Part shown: piece by piece, positions 8,914-21,994 of the stretch
Numbering within the stretch: the stretch's first letter is position 1
How the letters are laid out: every line of letters begins with the position of its first letter
Source: Ipomoea triloba
Taxonomy: Eukaryota; Streptophyta; Magnoliopsida; Solanales; Convolvulaceae
Length of the DNA stretch: 64,000 nucleotides
Direction: 5' to 3'
NCBI RefSeq assembly: GCF_003576645.1
Contig: NC_044931.1
Span: 3,704,615 to 3,768,614, forward strand
The notes under the pieces: model-generated
Databases searched by the model: none
Seen by the model: the letters and a program-made list of their open reading frames with translations, nothing else
What the model was told of the DNA's origin: nothing
Position numbers and translations under genes: made by a program

Positions 8914-11382
8914 TCAATAAAGTCCAATCATGTCATTAATTCTAGCTCTAAGCTTCGTAAAATTACCTCTACAGTCATCGTGTAGGAACTTCTCCTTGAC
9001 TCTTCCTTCCATGTAGTGTTCGATGACTTCCTTTGGATCACTAGTGAGGAACACTCCTCTAGTGTATCATTGTGCACACTCCTTCAAAGTCCTTCCTTCA
9101 GTGAGTATTGCTCCTTCGGGTAGGTGATTCTTGAACATCTTGATCACTCTATCTTCATCAATACATACAGGTGTACTTGGAAAGTCAATAACAAACTGAA
9201 AAGTAGGTGGTGCCCATTCTTCTTCCCCATGTGAAGATGATCCACCACCAAAATGAGAGGGTATCCTTTCTTCCCCCTTTTTGATAGCATTAAAAATTTT
9301 TCTGAACATCACCATGTCACCCTTTTGTTGCAATCTCATTTCCTTGATAAGATTTGAATCGGCATTGTGTCTTGCGTTCATCTCCTCCATCTTCTTTTCC
9401 ATTCCTTGCATGGTGTTGACTAGAGTGTTTAGACAACCTTGCAAGACATCAAAGCTTGCTTCATGTGACAAGTTGCTCCTTGTTGTCACACTTCTTAAAT
9501 TTTCCACTTGAGCCATGATATGCCTTAGCTTTGATCCATCACACGGTTACTTTTATCATTTGCATCCTTGTGAGCAGTTACCACTTCACTAACTGCTTTC
9601 CTTTCCTTCTCCAACGTGCTCATCATCTTGGTAATAAAACCATTTAACTCCTCGTTGATCACTGAATTCAATCTGTTCACACCTCGTTCCATGCCTGCAA
9701 TTTGTTCAAATAATTTCAAGAAATTGGTATACAGTGTATTGTCTGTACTGCTTACCGCTTCCTTGAATTCTTTAAGTTCTACAATAATCACTTCATTCGA
9801 ATTTTCCCTTGCTAAATTCGAAATTGCCCTGGTTTGTTGCATTCGGCCTTCAATGTTTATTGGCACAGGTCTAGGTATAGATGTACTAGCCTGTCCAACT
9901 TCAACTGCTACATCATCATCACTTTCACTTGAATTAACTTCAATGCCTCTTCCTTGGTTTCTCTCGGCCTCAACATCATCAAGACCAACATTAATCTCTC
10001 CTTGTTCATTAGCCTCAACCACTTTATTTGTTGCATTTAAGTTAGCCTCAACACTTCCACGTTCAATATTGTCACCTTCAATATTTTCACCATAAAGATC
10101 ACCATGGTCAGCCTCATCATCATGGGTACGTGTGTCACTTTCAACTTGTGACATAAATCCAACTCCTTGGTTGGCCTCAACCACAATATCATTTTTGTCC
10201 AAGTTAGCCTCATCCACAAAGTTAGTGGTCTCAACATTTGTGTCTAAGTTAGCCTCATCCACAAGGTTGTCACCATCAACATTCTCAATGTCAATATCTC
10301 TTGGGTTGGCCTCAACCTCCTCAACATCATTTTCAATTTCCACTCAACGAACATCACCTTCGGTTTCAACACAAACAAGATTTGTTTCAACTTGCTCAAC
10401 TTCCATCTGGCCCTCTTGATGAATTTCTTGATTTTCTTCAATATTTGTTCCACGAATAGCTTGGTCATTCATAAAGACATCCATAAAATCACCTCCGATG
10501 TCACTAGTCGTGTTTACTGCCACCAACTCCCTTCCGGTCACCAATTCCTCTTCATTGACTCTTATTTCAACTCTAGGAGTCCTCTTTCTCTTCCTAATTG
10601 GTGGGATTTGCCTCATGGGAAGTTCTCCCTCCACAACATCCTCCGGTCCGGGTTTCTTTGCGTTGATGCGAAACAAAAATTTGTTGTAGGCAATCGGCTT
10701 TGGTTGACCCATCTTTACTCCTTTTCTTCTCAAAAATTCACCAATCAACATGCTATACCCGAGCTTGTCTTTTGATTTTACCATTTCAACCAACCTCTCA
10801 TACATCACACCACTCCAATCCAATTCACGGTCAGTTTTCATCATAGCATATATAATACGGGAAATTTGGAACGTTAATCTATCAAAGCCACCAAGTTTGC
10901 ACAAAAGATATTTTGCAATAATTTCTAGCAACTTGGCATACTCCCAAATAATATCTCTACGAAAACCGGATAGCTTCGGCACAACTATGTTCACATTTCT
11001 TCGTACCATACTCCAATAATCATGTGAATCAAATAAGAAATCCTCAAATTTAATAGCATGCTCATCAACATCAAATAAATTTCTAAAATCATCCAAATCA
11101 ACTTGCACATGAACCTTACCAACCATAGATTCTATATGCGAAATCCTATTTGTGACATGCTCAAAAAATTCACTAACTTCATCAATAAACATACCCACAT
11201 ATCCAAAAGTGCATACCTTCATAATGCCACTTCTTTCCATTCCATTGAAGACATTTTGAGCAATTCTTGGGTTGATTGAGATGTTCATGAAATCTTCTTG
11301 TGAGTAGATGTCCCGAATGAATCTTCTCAATAGGTGTTTCAACTTGGGTGCATTCACATTGGGTAGAGCTTGTAGATGCCAT
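8914..11382 (-). pseudogene. Decayed extra 3' ORF of family-1 Sirevirus-like element
   Basis: Downstream of pol a long frame starts MASTSSTQ at 11382 and ends at a TGA at 8914-8916. A frameshift near 11358 moves it to NVNAPKLKHLLRRFIRD. Further damage is an in-frame TGA at 10344-10346, a frameshift near 9530 and a TGA at 9067-9069. The N-terminal part (residues about 10-240) resembles that of the 1203-aa ORF at 55499-59110, for example NPRIAQNVFNGMERSGIMK aligned with NPTMAERVLKKFEKAGLMR, and a later LDRLTFQI/ELDW-type block. The middle is acidic with repeated VEAN/DEANLD units and the C-terminal part is helical. Such ORFs are called env-like in Sireviruses, but I see no signal peptide or membrane segment. 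Confidence 0.75.
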
Positions 11383-12161
11383 TTTAGAGGATAATTTGGT
11401 GTGGGTAAGATTTTGCTTGAATGAATTTTGGTTAGGAATGTGTAGGGTTTGTTCGAATTTTGGAATGAATAATTTGGTTTGGGTTGGCTCTTGAGTACGA
11501 CGGGTTGAGTGAGTTTGGAAGATGAAAAGATTTGCTTTTAGGTTTAAAAATGTGAGTGGGAATCAATGATTCTTATAGGTCAAAGATTTGGTGTTCATTT
11601 TCCAAAATACCCTTGTCATTAAAGCTTTGGATTAAAAAGTAGAAGGGTAATTTGGTCAAATAAGGTAAGATTTGAAATTGCTCAATTTGCCCAAAATGGG
11701 TGAAATTTAGGTGCATTTAAGAAGTAGGGATGCATCAAATCACACATTAAATTAAAGCTGACAACTTAGGAAACATTCTTTCAATAAGTAAATGCAATCA
11801 GATAAGTAAGTCAACAAATATGTCAGGTGGTAGTCCTAGGAAATGTAAACTTCTATCAGTAGAAAAATATGAAATCTACCACAATAAGTAAACTCAATTT
11901 CTAATGCTGAAGACAAAACATGTAAACCCATTTCACATGAGTCATGCATGGCAAGCATTACAATTTTAAATACTGAGCAAATATTTTATCTATCTACTAA
12001 CAGTAACACATAATTAATGAACTGATGGCTAGCATGCGTAATGATTAAAAACACAAAAAAAAAATCATATGCATATAAACGTGCGTAATTAAAAAAAATT
12101 AAAACATACATGTGTACATAATTAAAATAAATAATGAGGTTAAGAGATAAAAATTTGATAC
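11383..12161. other. Spacer between pol and 3' ORF of family-1 element
   Basis: AT-rich, no open frame of note. The small ORF present at the same place in the later Sirevirus copies (48493-48987) is not recognisable here. Confidence 0.6.
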
Positions 12162-13875
12162 TTAGCTCATTTCAATCATACCCATCTCGTGCCTTAAAGT
12201 AATGAATCTTGATTCGCATAAAGGCTTCGTGAGAATATCAGCAATTTGACTTTCTATGGGTATATACTCGATCTTTAAATCCTTCATTTCAACATGGTCT
12301 CGGATAAAATGATGTCTCACGTCAATATGTTTGGGGTATGCGAGTGAAACACTGGATTTTGGGTAATCGCAATTGCACTAGTATTATCACAGAAAATACT
12401 AACGTCATCGCAATTGATCCCGTAATCTTTTAATTGTTGCTTCATCCATAGAATTTGCGCACAACAACTCCCTGCTGTGATATATTCTGTTTCGGCTGTG
12501 CTTGTAGCAATGGAGTTTTGTTTCTTGCTAAACCAAGAGACCAATCTTCCCCCTAAGAACTGGCACGTTCCTGAGGTACTTTTTCTGTCTATTTTGCACC
12601 CTGCAAAATCTGCATTTGAAAATCCTATTAGTTCAAAATTACCTTCTTTGGGATACCATAATCCCACATTAATAGTTCCTTTGAGATAACGGATAATCTT
12701 CTTGGTAGCTTGAAAATGACTTTCTTTCGGCTGTGATTGGAATCTAGCACATACACCCACTGAGTAAGATATATCGGGTCTACTCGCAGTGAGGTATAGT
12801 AGAGATCCAATCATTCCTCGATATTTCGTTTGTTCGACATCTTTTCCTTCTTCATCTTTGTCCCGTCTAAGTGCGGTACTCATTGGTATTTTGACTTAAC
12901 CTTTTACTTCCATGCCAAATTTCTTTATGAGATCTTTTGTGTACTTGGCCTGGTTGATAAAAATTCCTTCCTTTAATTGTTTGACATGTAGTCCAAGGAA
13001 GTAATTTAATTCACCCATCATGCTCATTTCGAATATGTTCTGCATAAGCTTAGAAAATTTCTCGCACAAAGATTTATCAGTACTTCCAAAGATAATATTG
13101 TCAACATAAATTTGTACCAATAAAATATGATTATTTTCTTGAATTCTAAATAAGATTTTGTCAACAAGGCCTTTGGTAAAACCACAACTAATTAAGAACA
13201 TTGATAGGGTGTCATACCAAGCTCGGGGTGCTTGTTTTAACTCATATAATGCCTTCTTTAGTTTATAGATCTTATCAACATCACCTTTTACCTCGAAACC
13301 GGGTGGTTGTTCAACATAGACTTCCTCTTCAAGTAAGCCATTTAGGAATGCACTTTTCACGTCTATTTGGTAGACCGTGAAATTCTTGTATGCTGCATAG
13401 GCTAGAAAAATTCGGATTGTTTCGAGTCGTGCAACTGGAGCGAATGTTTCATCAAAATCAATTCCTTCTTCTTGTGAATAGCCCTTTGCGACTAGCCTTG
13501 CTTTATTCCTAACAATGATTCCATCTTCATTTGTTTTGTTCCTAAAGACCCATTTCGTTCCAATAACGTTATGATCTTTTGGTCTAAGAACAAGTTTCCA
13601 TATGTCATTTCTTGTAAACTAATTTAGCTCTTCTTGCATGGCCTCAATCCAGCTTGAATCACTTAGAGCTTCATCTATTTCTTTCGGTTCAATCTGGGAC
13701 AGAAAACAAGCGAATAAATTATCTTGCGTAGAAGATCTTGTTTTCACGCCTTCTTGCAAATTTCCAATGATAAGATCTTGTGGATGACTCCTTAGCCATT
13801 TTCTATCAGGTTGAAAATTTTCTTGGATGTTGGTAGTGGGTAGAGGTTGACTTCCACGTGTAGTGTGATCTTGAA
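12162..13875 (-). pseudogene. Copia reverse transcriptase-RNase H, 5'-truncated
   Basis: The minus strand encodes the C-terminal half of a Ty1/copia pol: the [10 protein letters not shown] and [17 protein letters not shown] blocks, [10 protein letters not shown], then RNase H (NADFAG, TAETEY) and the end EMGMIEMS. Breaks: TAG at 13619-13621 (after ELN), TAA at 12896-12898 (after MEVKG) and a one-base insertion near 12335 in the HSRTKHID region. The RT catalytic motif reads YVDN instead of YVDD (AAT at 13097-13099), so the enzyme is dead regardless. Integrase, protease and gag are missing. The frame ends near 13875 at the border of another repeat. Confidence 0.92.
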
Positions 13876-14331
13876 TAATTCAAAAATAAACATATTTAAT
13901 AATATTTCAGTGTCAACAAGTACCATCGAAGAGAGGTAAGTAACAGTAGTACCAGTAGAGTTGCCATCGGAGCCGGCGAACAGAGAAGATGGGAGAAGAG
14001 AACAATTTCCATTGCAGCGATGTAGGAGTACTTCGAAAGAGCCTCTCTTCGTCTCCAGAGGCGAAGACGCGGAGACGAAGGATGGGAAAAGGAATGGTCG
14101 GCAGCTTTTTCCTCTTTTTTTTTTAAGTATTAAAATAATTTTTTAAAATAAAAATTAATTTGATAACCTCCAAATCATATAATTATCCGATCAACAGGTC
14201 ACTTTAGATTCAATTGTTTGAATTTTCACTATTCAGGGACCCAATTGTAGATTTTTTGAGTTGAATGGCCTACTTGCAATTTGGTGTGTAGTTCGATTGC
14301 CTATTTGACCCTTATTCATTTTTTCTGTTTT
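13876..14331 (-). repeat. Terminal-repeat-like block, right member of inverted pair
   Basis: 14095-14331 is the reverse complement of 4125-4380 with moderate divergence and ends GACCCTTATTC. 13960-14094 adds a GC-richer stretch with the near-palindrome CGTCTCCAGAGGCGAAGACG. I find no matching 8-11 bp duplication outside either block. 14332-14523 is AT-rich with nothing recognisable. Confidence 0.6.
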
Positions 14332-14793
14332 TGATTTCGAAGTAATTATTAAATTTTATATTAATTTGCATTATGTAAGATATTGGATGACATCTTTTAT
14401 ATGCTTTCATCTTCTTATTCTTTTTTTTTATCTCATTTTTTTAAAGTTAATAGTTCTCATAAATAATTATTAATAATTGTAAATTTAAATTAAGTAATTA
14501 TTAATAACACGAGGTTTTATCACATGGCTACGACTGTTAAACTATCTTCGTCAAGGATTAAAGGGCTTAGAAACGCCTCTGGGAAATGGATTACGGATGA
14601 CAAAGAAATAGTGGCTCTTCTCTATTTATATTATCTGGAACTATTCTCTAGTGACATGGAACTACAACTGGATGATCCCCTCAAAGCAAGCTTCCCGGAA
14701 CTACTAAGCACAGACTGGAAAATTCTAAACAGACTATTCTCACCGAATGAGGTTGAAAAAGCTGTGTTCGAGATGGCACCACTTAAGGCCCCT

Positions 14794-16051
14794 TGAAGGT
14801 GTATGTCTTAGTGGTGGGGTAAATGTGGAATGGAATGTGTTAAACGAAAAGTTAATACTCCTCGAGTGTCGGTCTCAAGATGGCAAATTGGAACCGAATT
14901 AGATGTTGGCATTTAGGATGTTAAGAGGTAAGAGTTACAAGAACTAGCTAAGGACAAGAGGAAAAACAAGCATTGGTTTGAAAGACACGAAACAAATTGA
15001 AAAGGGACAAGGGGGCGTGTGACTTAGTCTATATGATTGATCATTCTATTAGAGTTGTAAAAACGAGGTTCGAGGATTAACTTGGGAGTCTATGGTATCA
15101 ATACCAAGTGGCGTCACACTTGGACTCTCAATCCTCATTCGGTTGAGGCATTTTAATCGAACACCTTGCCTACCACTCCTCCCGGGCTTCATCCTTTCAG
15201 ATAGAGAGCGGGGATGTGGATGAGTTGGACTCGTGAAAGGCCGCTATCGCGCGCGCACGCACTCACTTTCACAAAGTCTACTATCTACTCTGACCGAAAT
15301 AGAAGCAAATCATGAAGAACATCATCCACACAAAACTAAAACCCTACTTCATTTTCACAAGCAAATGGAAGAATTCAAACATCAATCATAAGATCTAACA
15401 TGGGGCACACACACCCCTCAACTAATCTACTCAATATAATTCAAATCGAAGATCAAAGCAAGAGAAAACAACCAAAACAAATAGATTAAAGTTACAATCT
15501 TTCAAGAACAAGAGTAGAGTAATATACCTAGGAGTCCAATGGATCTATTACATCTTCACTCTCATCCTTCATCTTGCATCCATCATGAAGAATTAATCTA
15601 ATCTAAGGGGAAATGGGGATTCCCCCAAAAGGGGAGAAACTAAGGAAAATCAGATCTGGAAAATTGAGGCTCCCCTTCTCAAATGTTGAGGTAGGGCTTA
15701 AATAGCCAACCAAAAGTCGAAATCTCGCGAATGCCCTTGGTGACCCGTTCACGCCACCTTCACGCGTGAAGGGGGGTGTAGACGCGTACTGGAAGTGGTC
15801 CACGCCTCCTACACGCGTGATACCTACGTGGTCAAGCCCTGCCTGGTTGCTTCTTCGTTTGTTACTTCCTTTTTGGCCTTGGGCCCCGTTATATCATGCG
15901 GGAATGACTTAAAACACTATTCTTAAAGTTGCATTTGCTGATTTGATCCTATTAGAGTCTTTACGCATGAAAGTGATCACAAATGGGTGGTGAAACTACA
16001 TAATATTGTCCTATAATTGACCCTAGATTTTACTATTCTTGGCGCTTATCA
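14794..16051 (-). mobile_element. Solo LTR (Athila-like family) with 5-bp TSD
   Basis: A 1,258-bp insertion with ends TGAAGG...CTTATCA is flanked by CCCCT at 14789-14793 and 16052-16056. Removing it and one CCCCT restores the LINE frame across APLKAP|RPDGF. On the minus strand it starts TGATAAGCGCC, like the LTR at 38627-39837, and it shares the CGAGTGTCGGTCTC word and a CpG-rich cluster of CACGCG motifs (15745-15820). No internal region is present. Confidence 0.95.
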
Positions 16052-17085
16052 CCCCTAGACCAGATGGATTTCATGCTGGATTCTATCAAAAAACATTGGA
16101 TGCGGTTAAAGAAGTAACAACAAAGTTCGCATTGAAATTCTTTCAAACTGGTCAGCTTCCTCTAAGCTGCAATGATACTGTTTTATCACTAATTCCTACG
16201 GTTCCCAGCCCAGAATTTGCTAATCAGTTTCGACCAATAGGATGGTGTAATTCTGCGTACAAGGTGTTAACAAAAGCAATGACTACAAGACTCAAGTCGG
16301 CTATGCGAAAACAAATTGGTCCTTATCAAAGGAGTTTTGTTCGGGGTAGGCAAATCACGGACAATATCCTAGTGTATCAAGAAGCTTACGTTCGATGAGG
16401 TACAAGCAAGGCAATGAAGGATGGATGATTGTCAAAATTGACTTGGAGAAGCCTACGACAGACTGTCATGGAATTTGATCCTAACAACCCTCCAATCTGC
16501 AGGTTTCAATCAGCCCTGGATAATGAATATCATGACCGGTATAAGTACATCAAGCCTAGTAGTTGCATGCAATGGACATACATTTGAATGGTTTAAGCTA
16601 CAGCGTGGAATCAGGCAAGGAGACCCGATCTCCCCCTTTTGTTCTTTGTGTAGAAAGGTTGAGTCACTTGATCGAAAAGGCAGTTGATAATGGCATATAG
16701 AAAGGGTTGAAAATCACGAGAAAAGGTCAAATATTAAGCCATTTATTTTTTGCTGATGACCGTGTACTCTTTGGCGAAGCTTCATTACAACAATCTGCAA
16801 TCATAAAAAAGTGCCTTAAAGAGTTATGCTCCATGTCTGGACAATGAGTCAACTTCGCGAAATCCTCTCTGTTTATGTCAAAGAATACTAATGTGGAAAT
16901 CCAGCAAGCTATTAGTTCTAGTTTGGGAATACCGAGAGTAGAGGATTTGGGTAGATATTTAGGCGCGCCTTCTTTGCATAGAAGAATCAACCAGGAGTCA
17001 TATGCAGACTTGATATTGAGAGTGCAAAACAGAATGGCTAGATGGAAGAGGAAAACACTCTCAATGGCAGGTAGAATGACTCTTA

Positions 17086-17386
17086 GGGTGCGTTTGGTTC
17101 GCACATGGGAATCGGAATCGGAATGGGTATCAAATACTTGGTAATGATAATGGGTTTTGGTGAAAGTATTTAGCATGTTTGGTAGTTGGGTGGAATGGGA
17201 ATGATTATTAATAGTTGGGGAAAAAATGATGAAGGGAGATGAAACCCTTATTTAATAAGGGTATGGGTTTTGCCATTAATGGGGTATTCCAAACCCATAG
17301 TAGCATCCACAAAACCTATCAACCAAACACTAGCAATCACTTTGATACTCATACCTTATGCCTAAACCCCTTAACCAAACACACCC
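17086..17386. mobile_element. Tourist-like MITE (PIF/Harbinger), 301 bp
   Basis: The terminal inverted repeats GGGTGCGTTTGGTT and AACCAAACACACCC are flanked by TTA on both sides (17083-17085 and 17387-17389). Excision in silico restores the LINE reading GRMTLSQSVLSAIP. Confidence 0.95.
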
Positions 17387-19110
17387 TTAGTCAATCTGTT
17401 CTCTCTGCTATTCCTAGCTACACCATGCAGTCGGCATACCTTCCAACTCGAGTTACCTCACAACTAGAAAGACTATCGAGAGATTTCCTATGGGGTGCTG
17501 CGGAAGGAGAAAGAAAGTGCAACTTGATTAATTGGCAGACAGTTCTACAGCTAAGGAAAATGTTGGCCTGGAAATTTGTAGTCTTGAACCGATGAATCGT
17601 GCATACTTAGCTAAATTTGGCTGGAGGTTTATTAATGACGAAGAAAGCCTATGGGTAAAAGTACTTAAAGCCAAATATACAAATGGAACCTCTGATTTAG
17701 ATGCCTAGAGGTTTGGAGCAAGAACATCAAACGTATGGAAGGGAATGCTCAAAGCTACCCCAATCCTCAAGGATGGACTCAAACGACATGTTAAAAATGG
17801 AAAAATACCTTATTCTGGTAAGATAACTGGATTGGACACAAGCTTCTATGCAATGACGTTGTACAGGAAATACCAACATCAGAGATCCAAGCAAAAGTCT
17901 CTAATTATTGGGATCCTAATACAGGCTGGATATGGAATAAATTCTCAGAATTACAGCCTACAAGTATGATAGAAAAGTTAGACGCAATCATTCTCAGTAC
18001 TAGTAATATGGAACAAAACAGTTGGGGATGGAGAAGTGAGAACTCTAAGAACTTTTCTGTAACACTGCTTACAAGATTGCAAATGTTGTAGCTCAAAGCA
18101 ATGATGAGAAAATTTGGAAAGTCATTTAGACGCTAAAGGTACCTAACCGTATTCTAACTTTTCTATGGTTAGCTAAACATGATCGGCTCATGACAAATGC
18201 CAATAGAGCTAGACGAGGTTTTACAAATGATTTTGCATGAAAAGTCTATGGATATTTCAATGGAGACATGAAGCATATCATACGAAAATGCCCGATTGCG
18301 AATAGTTTTTGGGAAAATCTTCTACCCCAAATTCAAGACAAAACACGAAATATGTATTACGCGAGATGGTTCAATGCAGGAGTAAGGGGATTTGAAAGCA
18401 GAAAGGATAAACATCTCACAAGTGTTACGTCTCGCAGTCGCAGCTTGGTGGTTGTGGAAGTGGCAAAATGACCTTATCTTCTCAAATACTAGAGTGGACC
18501 TGTCTAATAGAATCTATTGGATCAGAGAACAAATCAGAGACATTAACATTGCTTTCTCTAGAGCCAAGCAACCAAATACTATGGTAGGAAACAGATCCTG
18601 GAAACAGATTGGTTGGATTAAACGACCAATAGACCGGTGAAGGTAAATATAGATGGAAGCCATAGTCTGAGAAGCAACTTAGCCGGATGTGGAGGGCTAG
18701 CTAGAAACCATAATAGAGAATGGATTGCAGGATTCAAATATATGATCGACAGATGCACAGCTAGAGGAGTAGAGGCCTAGGCCCTTCTAAAAGGAATACA
18801 ACTTGTGCAATCTCTGGGAATTAACAAAGTTATCTTCGAAACTGACTCTAGAGGTATCATAGAAGGATTAAATAATGGAGTGAGATTCGGAAATGCGGTT
18901 GATAATATGCCTGCAAGCAAGAAGTTGCTAAACTAAATATTTGGAAGGTTGAATGCGTTGGTCGCGAACAGAATACAACCACTGACATCTTGGCATGCAA
19001 AGCAAGGGAGATGGAAAAAGGAACGCATGTCCTCCACCCCCCTCCAGCTGAAATACTAGAAGCTCTCGATAGTGATAATATTTTTGATTTTATTAAATTA
19101 TACCTTAATT

Positions 19111-19609
19111 ATAAAAATCTTACCTAATAATTTTAGTATTACATGGGACACAATAATTACCATAAATAATGTTCAATAATGGTCAATTTGTATTTAGCAA
19201 TAAATTAATAGTTAATTTTTAAGTCAATAAAATCTTTTGTCTTGTGAGCACATTATTTTTAATTATTTGAATTTAATTATATTATATCTTATTTATAAAA
19301 AATCCAAAGTAATATTTTTAGTACTATAGATGTGACTAAGAATTATTTTAATTATTAAGAAAATTAATAGATATTTAGCTTGAAAAGTCTTCAAATGCAC
19401 GAATTATTACCGTTGCAGCATTTACTCAAGCTTTATGCACTCACTAAAATGTATTTGTAATCTTGCTGAGATATTAATGAAAGTTTTTCGGTGTGGGTTG
19501 CATAGTGTTTTAAATTTTCGGTACTTAAATTCCTTGGAAATATTCTGTCAAACTCAATTATGGGTGGAATTGAATGAAATAAAATCACTTTGAATGATAA
19601 CATCCTTAT
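19111..19609. other. AT-rich spacer
   Basis: No gene, repeat unit or motif that I can support between the end of the LINE remnant and the next LTR element. Confidence 0.6.
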
Positions 19610-21058
19610 AATATGAGTATAAGTTTTGGCTTCATCAAAAAGTTGAGAATTGTTAGGAGCATTTGTAATTTTGATTTTGATGATACTAAAAGTTAGGAAT
19701 GTTATTAGTCACATACTTATTTTATCTTTTTTGACTTAGGAACTCCTTTCTCTATTTCGAAGAATCCTAATGGTAATATGAAAGGATACATTTAGGATAA
19801 GTCAAGACAATCTGAATGGTCACCCGAATGGTTACATTTCGGTTAGCCAGAGATAAAGTTTCGATGGATTGAAGATCAGAAGAGTTCAAGAAAAGAGTTG
19901 AAGAGTAGAAGATTTCAAGATTGAAAGGTTGCAAAGGCCGAATGGTGGAAGGCCTACCTTCTGATCTTGAACTCAGAAGGTAAGGACAACCATTCATAAC
20001 CGAGAAATAGCAAAGTGTTAAGGTTCGAAGCAATAACTCGAATAGTGCCAGTTAACTGCTCAAAAGGACTGCTTGAGACATTATCTGAGCCAATAGTTCA
20101 AAACCTTAAAACATTAGTTCTTTGTGGTAAAATGTGACCAATGCAAAGAGAGTCCTATGTACAGTACAGATCCCGATGAAGATTTTCCTAAAAAAGCCTA
20201 TACATTTTGTGCAAAACAAAAAGATATGTTCTGTGCAAATTAAGTGGTCTAACTGCTGAAAAGTCTAACACACAAAAGTCACTTTCTAGAAAATCCACAA
20301 GTCTCTACTCGCTGGTCAATAGACGTTTGAAATGGGTTTCCCTCCAACGGATCCTTTTCAAAATGCCTATAAATACCTTCATTCAAAGCTAAAGAATGTG
20401 CTAGTCTATTGAAGTAAAAATTACAAGCTATTTAAGTCCTCTTAACAAGTTCAAAGAAAGATCAGTAAGAGAGATTCAAAAAGCTACAAACTTTCATCAA
20501 AATTTAGAAGCTTGGGCTACTCAAACGTGAAGATCAAGTTCATCATTCAAAGCCAAACTTTCTTGTTGGAGATAGAAGAATTATTTTCTTCAAACCTTTG
20601 AAACTCTACACGGTAGAAGTAGAAAGAGGTGGAGTAAACTCGGCGTTGAGTTGAAAAACTTAAGAAGTTCAAGGCCGACTTAGTGTTCAAGGCTTGGACA
20701 TTCTGTTTTGTATTAAAGGGATTAGTGCAAACCTCCTTATGATTTTTAAGGAGAAGAGTGGAGTATGCTAGTGTTTAGCCGAATCACTATAAAATCTCTC
20801 TCTATCCATTTCTTACATTACTGTTTTTATCCATAGTCACTCATACATGCTCAAGATCATTAAACTTTCAAAGAATAAGTATTATGTGCACAACTAAATA
20901 AAAAAGGTTAACAATATATTTTTGTTGTGCATACTCTATGAAATGTTGAAGTAACCTCTCGATTTTTTTGTAAGAATCGTTAAAATTTTCAAAATCTTTC
21001 AAGTTTATTCCCCATCCCCATCTCTCTAAATTTGCACCCTAACCCTTCGAGACCAACA
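19610..21058 (+). mobile_element. 3' end of a Sirevirus-like element (decayed PPT plus LTR)
   Basis: 19612-19650 aligns with the segment just upstream of the LTR in the Sirevirus copies (GAGTATAAGTTTTGGCTTCA, then TCAAAAAG and a decayed polypurine tract). The LTR follows at 19651-21058, starting TGTTAGGAGC and ending CGAGACCAACA. It contains a TATA-like CTATAAATA near 20367. No flanking duplication matches, as expected for a truncated element. It is older than the copies at 40752-55209. Confidence 0.75.
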
Positions 21059-21750
21059 CAAGGTAGTATCTGTTCAATATTCATAAACATCGTAATATAT
21101 AATTGATGTGTGTTAAAACCCAATTTAGTCATCGACTATAATAATTTTTTTGATTTAGTCCTAAATGACTCTTTGTACTTAATTGGGTCCTCAACTTCAA
21201 TGATTTCACCTAATTGAGTCTTATGTTCCCGTCGGTTGTTAGAATCAATGGCTAAATAGAAAAAAACCACTATAGTCTAGAACTAAATTTGATAAAACCA
21301 CTATACTCGATGATAACTTAAATAGGTATTAATAAAGGAAAAATTACTAAGATATCTTAACAATGTCTCAATTAGATAAAACCATCAAAGTCGAGGATCT
21401 GATAATACACAAAAATCATTAGTACTAAATTGAAAAAATCACTATAGTGGAGAACTAAATTGGAAATTAACTATTTTCTACACACTCATATATATATATA
21501 TAATTTTAAATTTTAGGATTGGGAACCGAATTCGGAAATTTCAACTCAATGGTTCCCTACTAAAACTACAGAAAGTAGTGAACATGTGGATGGGTGGTCT
21601 CTGAAACTTTGAAGTAATTTTATTCATTCAAGGAAATAAGTAACATAAAGCAAGGGAGGGAGAGATCAGAGAAGATTATAAATGCATCAGCAAACTTGAT
21701 AGGAAGCTAGATTCATTGACACTTGTGGAAGAAGCTCTGATCCGCTTGAT
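21059..21750. other. Spacer with weak dispersed repeats
   Basis: AT-rich. The 21110-21480 part repeats phrases such as TTAGTCCT/AATTGAGTCTTA and AAACCACTATAGT in both senses, suggesting an old unclassified non-coding repeat. 21600-21750 probably holds the 3' untranslated region of the X8 gene. Confidence 0.4.
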
Positions 21751-21941
21751 TCAAGGAAGAACCTCAAATTTGCATGAGCCATGACCTGTAATTGTAAAAA
21801 AATAAAATAATATCCTAATTTATATTCAATAATAATCATATTGTGTTTTAATTTAACTAATCTGAAACCATGTTATAAAACGCGTTACGCAGGGACGGAT
21901 CCAGAATCTTTTTCAATAACGCCGAAACATAAAAACTAATG

Positions 21942-21994
<53 letters not shown>

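Larger units (their letters stand above)
14524..19110 (+). pseudogene. LINE (L1-type) ORF2 remnant: RT, zinc-finger-like and RNase H regions
   Basis: A plant L1-type ORF2 runs through several frames. The order is: pre-RT segment (RIKGLRNASGKWITDDKEI), RT start APLKAP/RPDGFHAGFYQ (split by an LTR insertion), FRPIGWCNSAYKVLTKAM, QRGIRQGDPISP, the catalytic FADD (16752-16763), then GRMTL / SQSVLSAIPSYTMQ (split by a MITE). It continues with FLWGAAEGERK, a degraded zf-RVT region (about 18150-18330) and an RNase H-like domain (NIDGSHSLRSNLAGCGGLAR, FETDSRGII; 18640-18900). Many stops and frameshifts are present, for example at 18778. The endonuclease part is absent, consistent with usual 5' truncation. 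No clear poly-A tail remains. Confidence 0.9.

Noticed and set aside
9616..10775. Long plus-strand open frames opposite the family-1 3' ORF
   Set aside because: They are Ser/Thr-rich mirror frames of the decayed minus-strand ORF and show no domain.
4125..14331. One complete Mutator-like element of 10 kb
   Set aside because: No transposase and no matching target duplication; kept only as an inverted pair.
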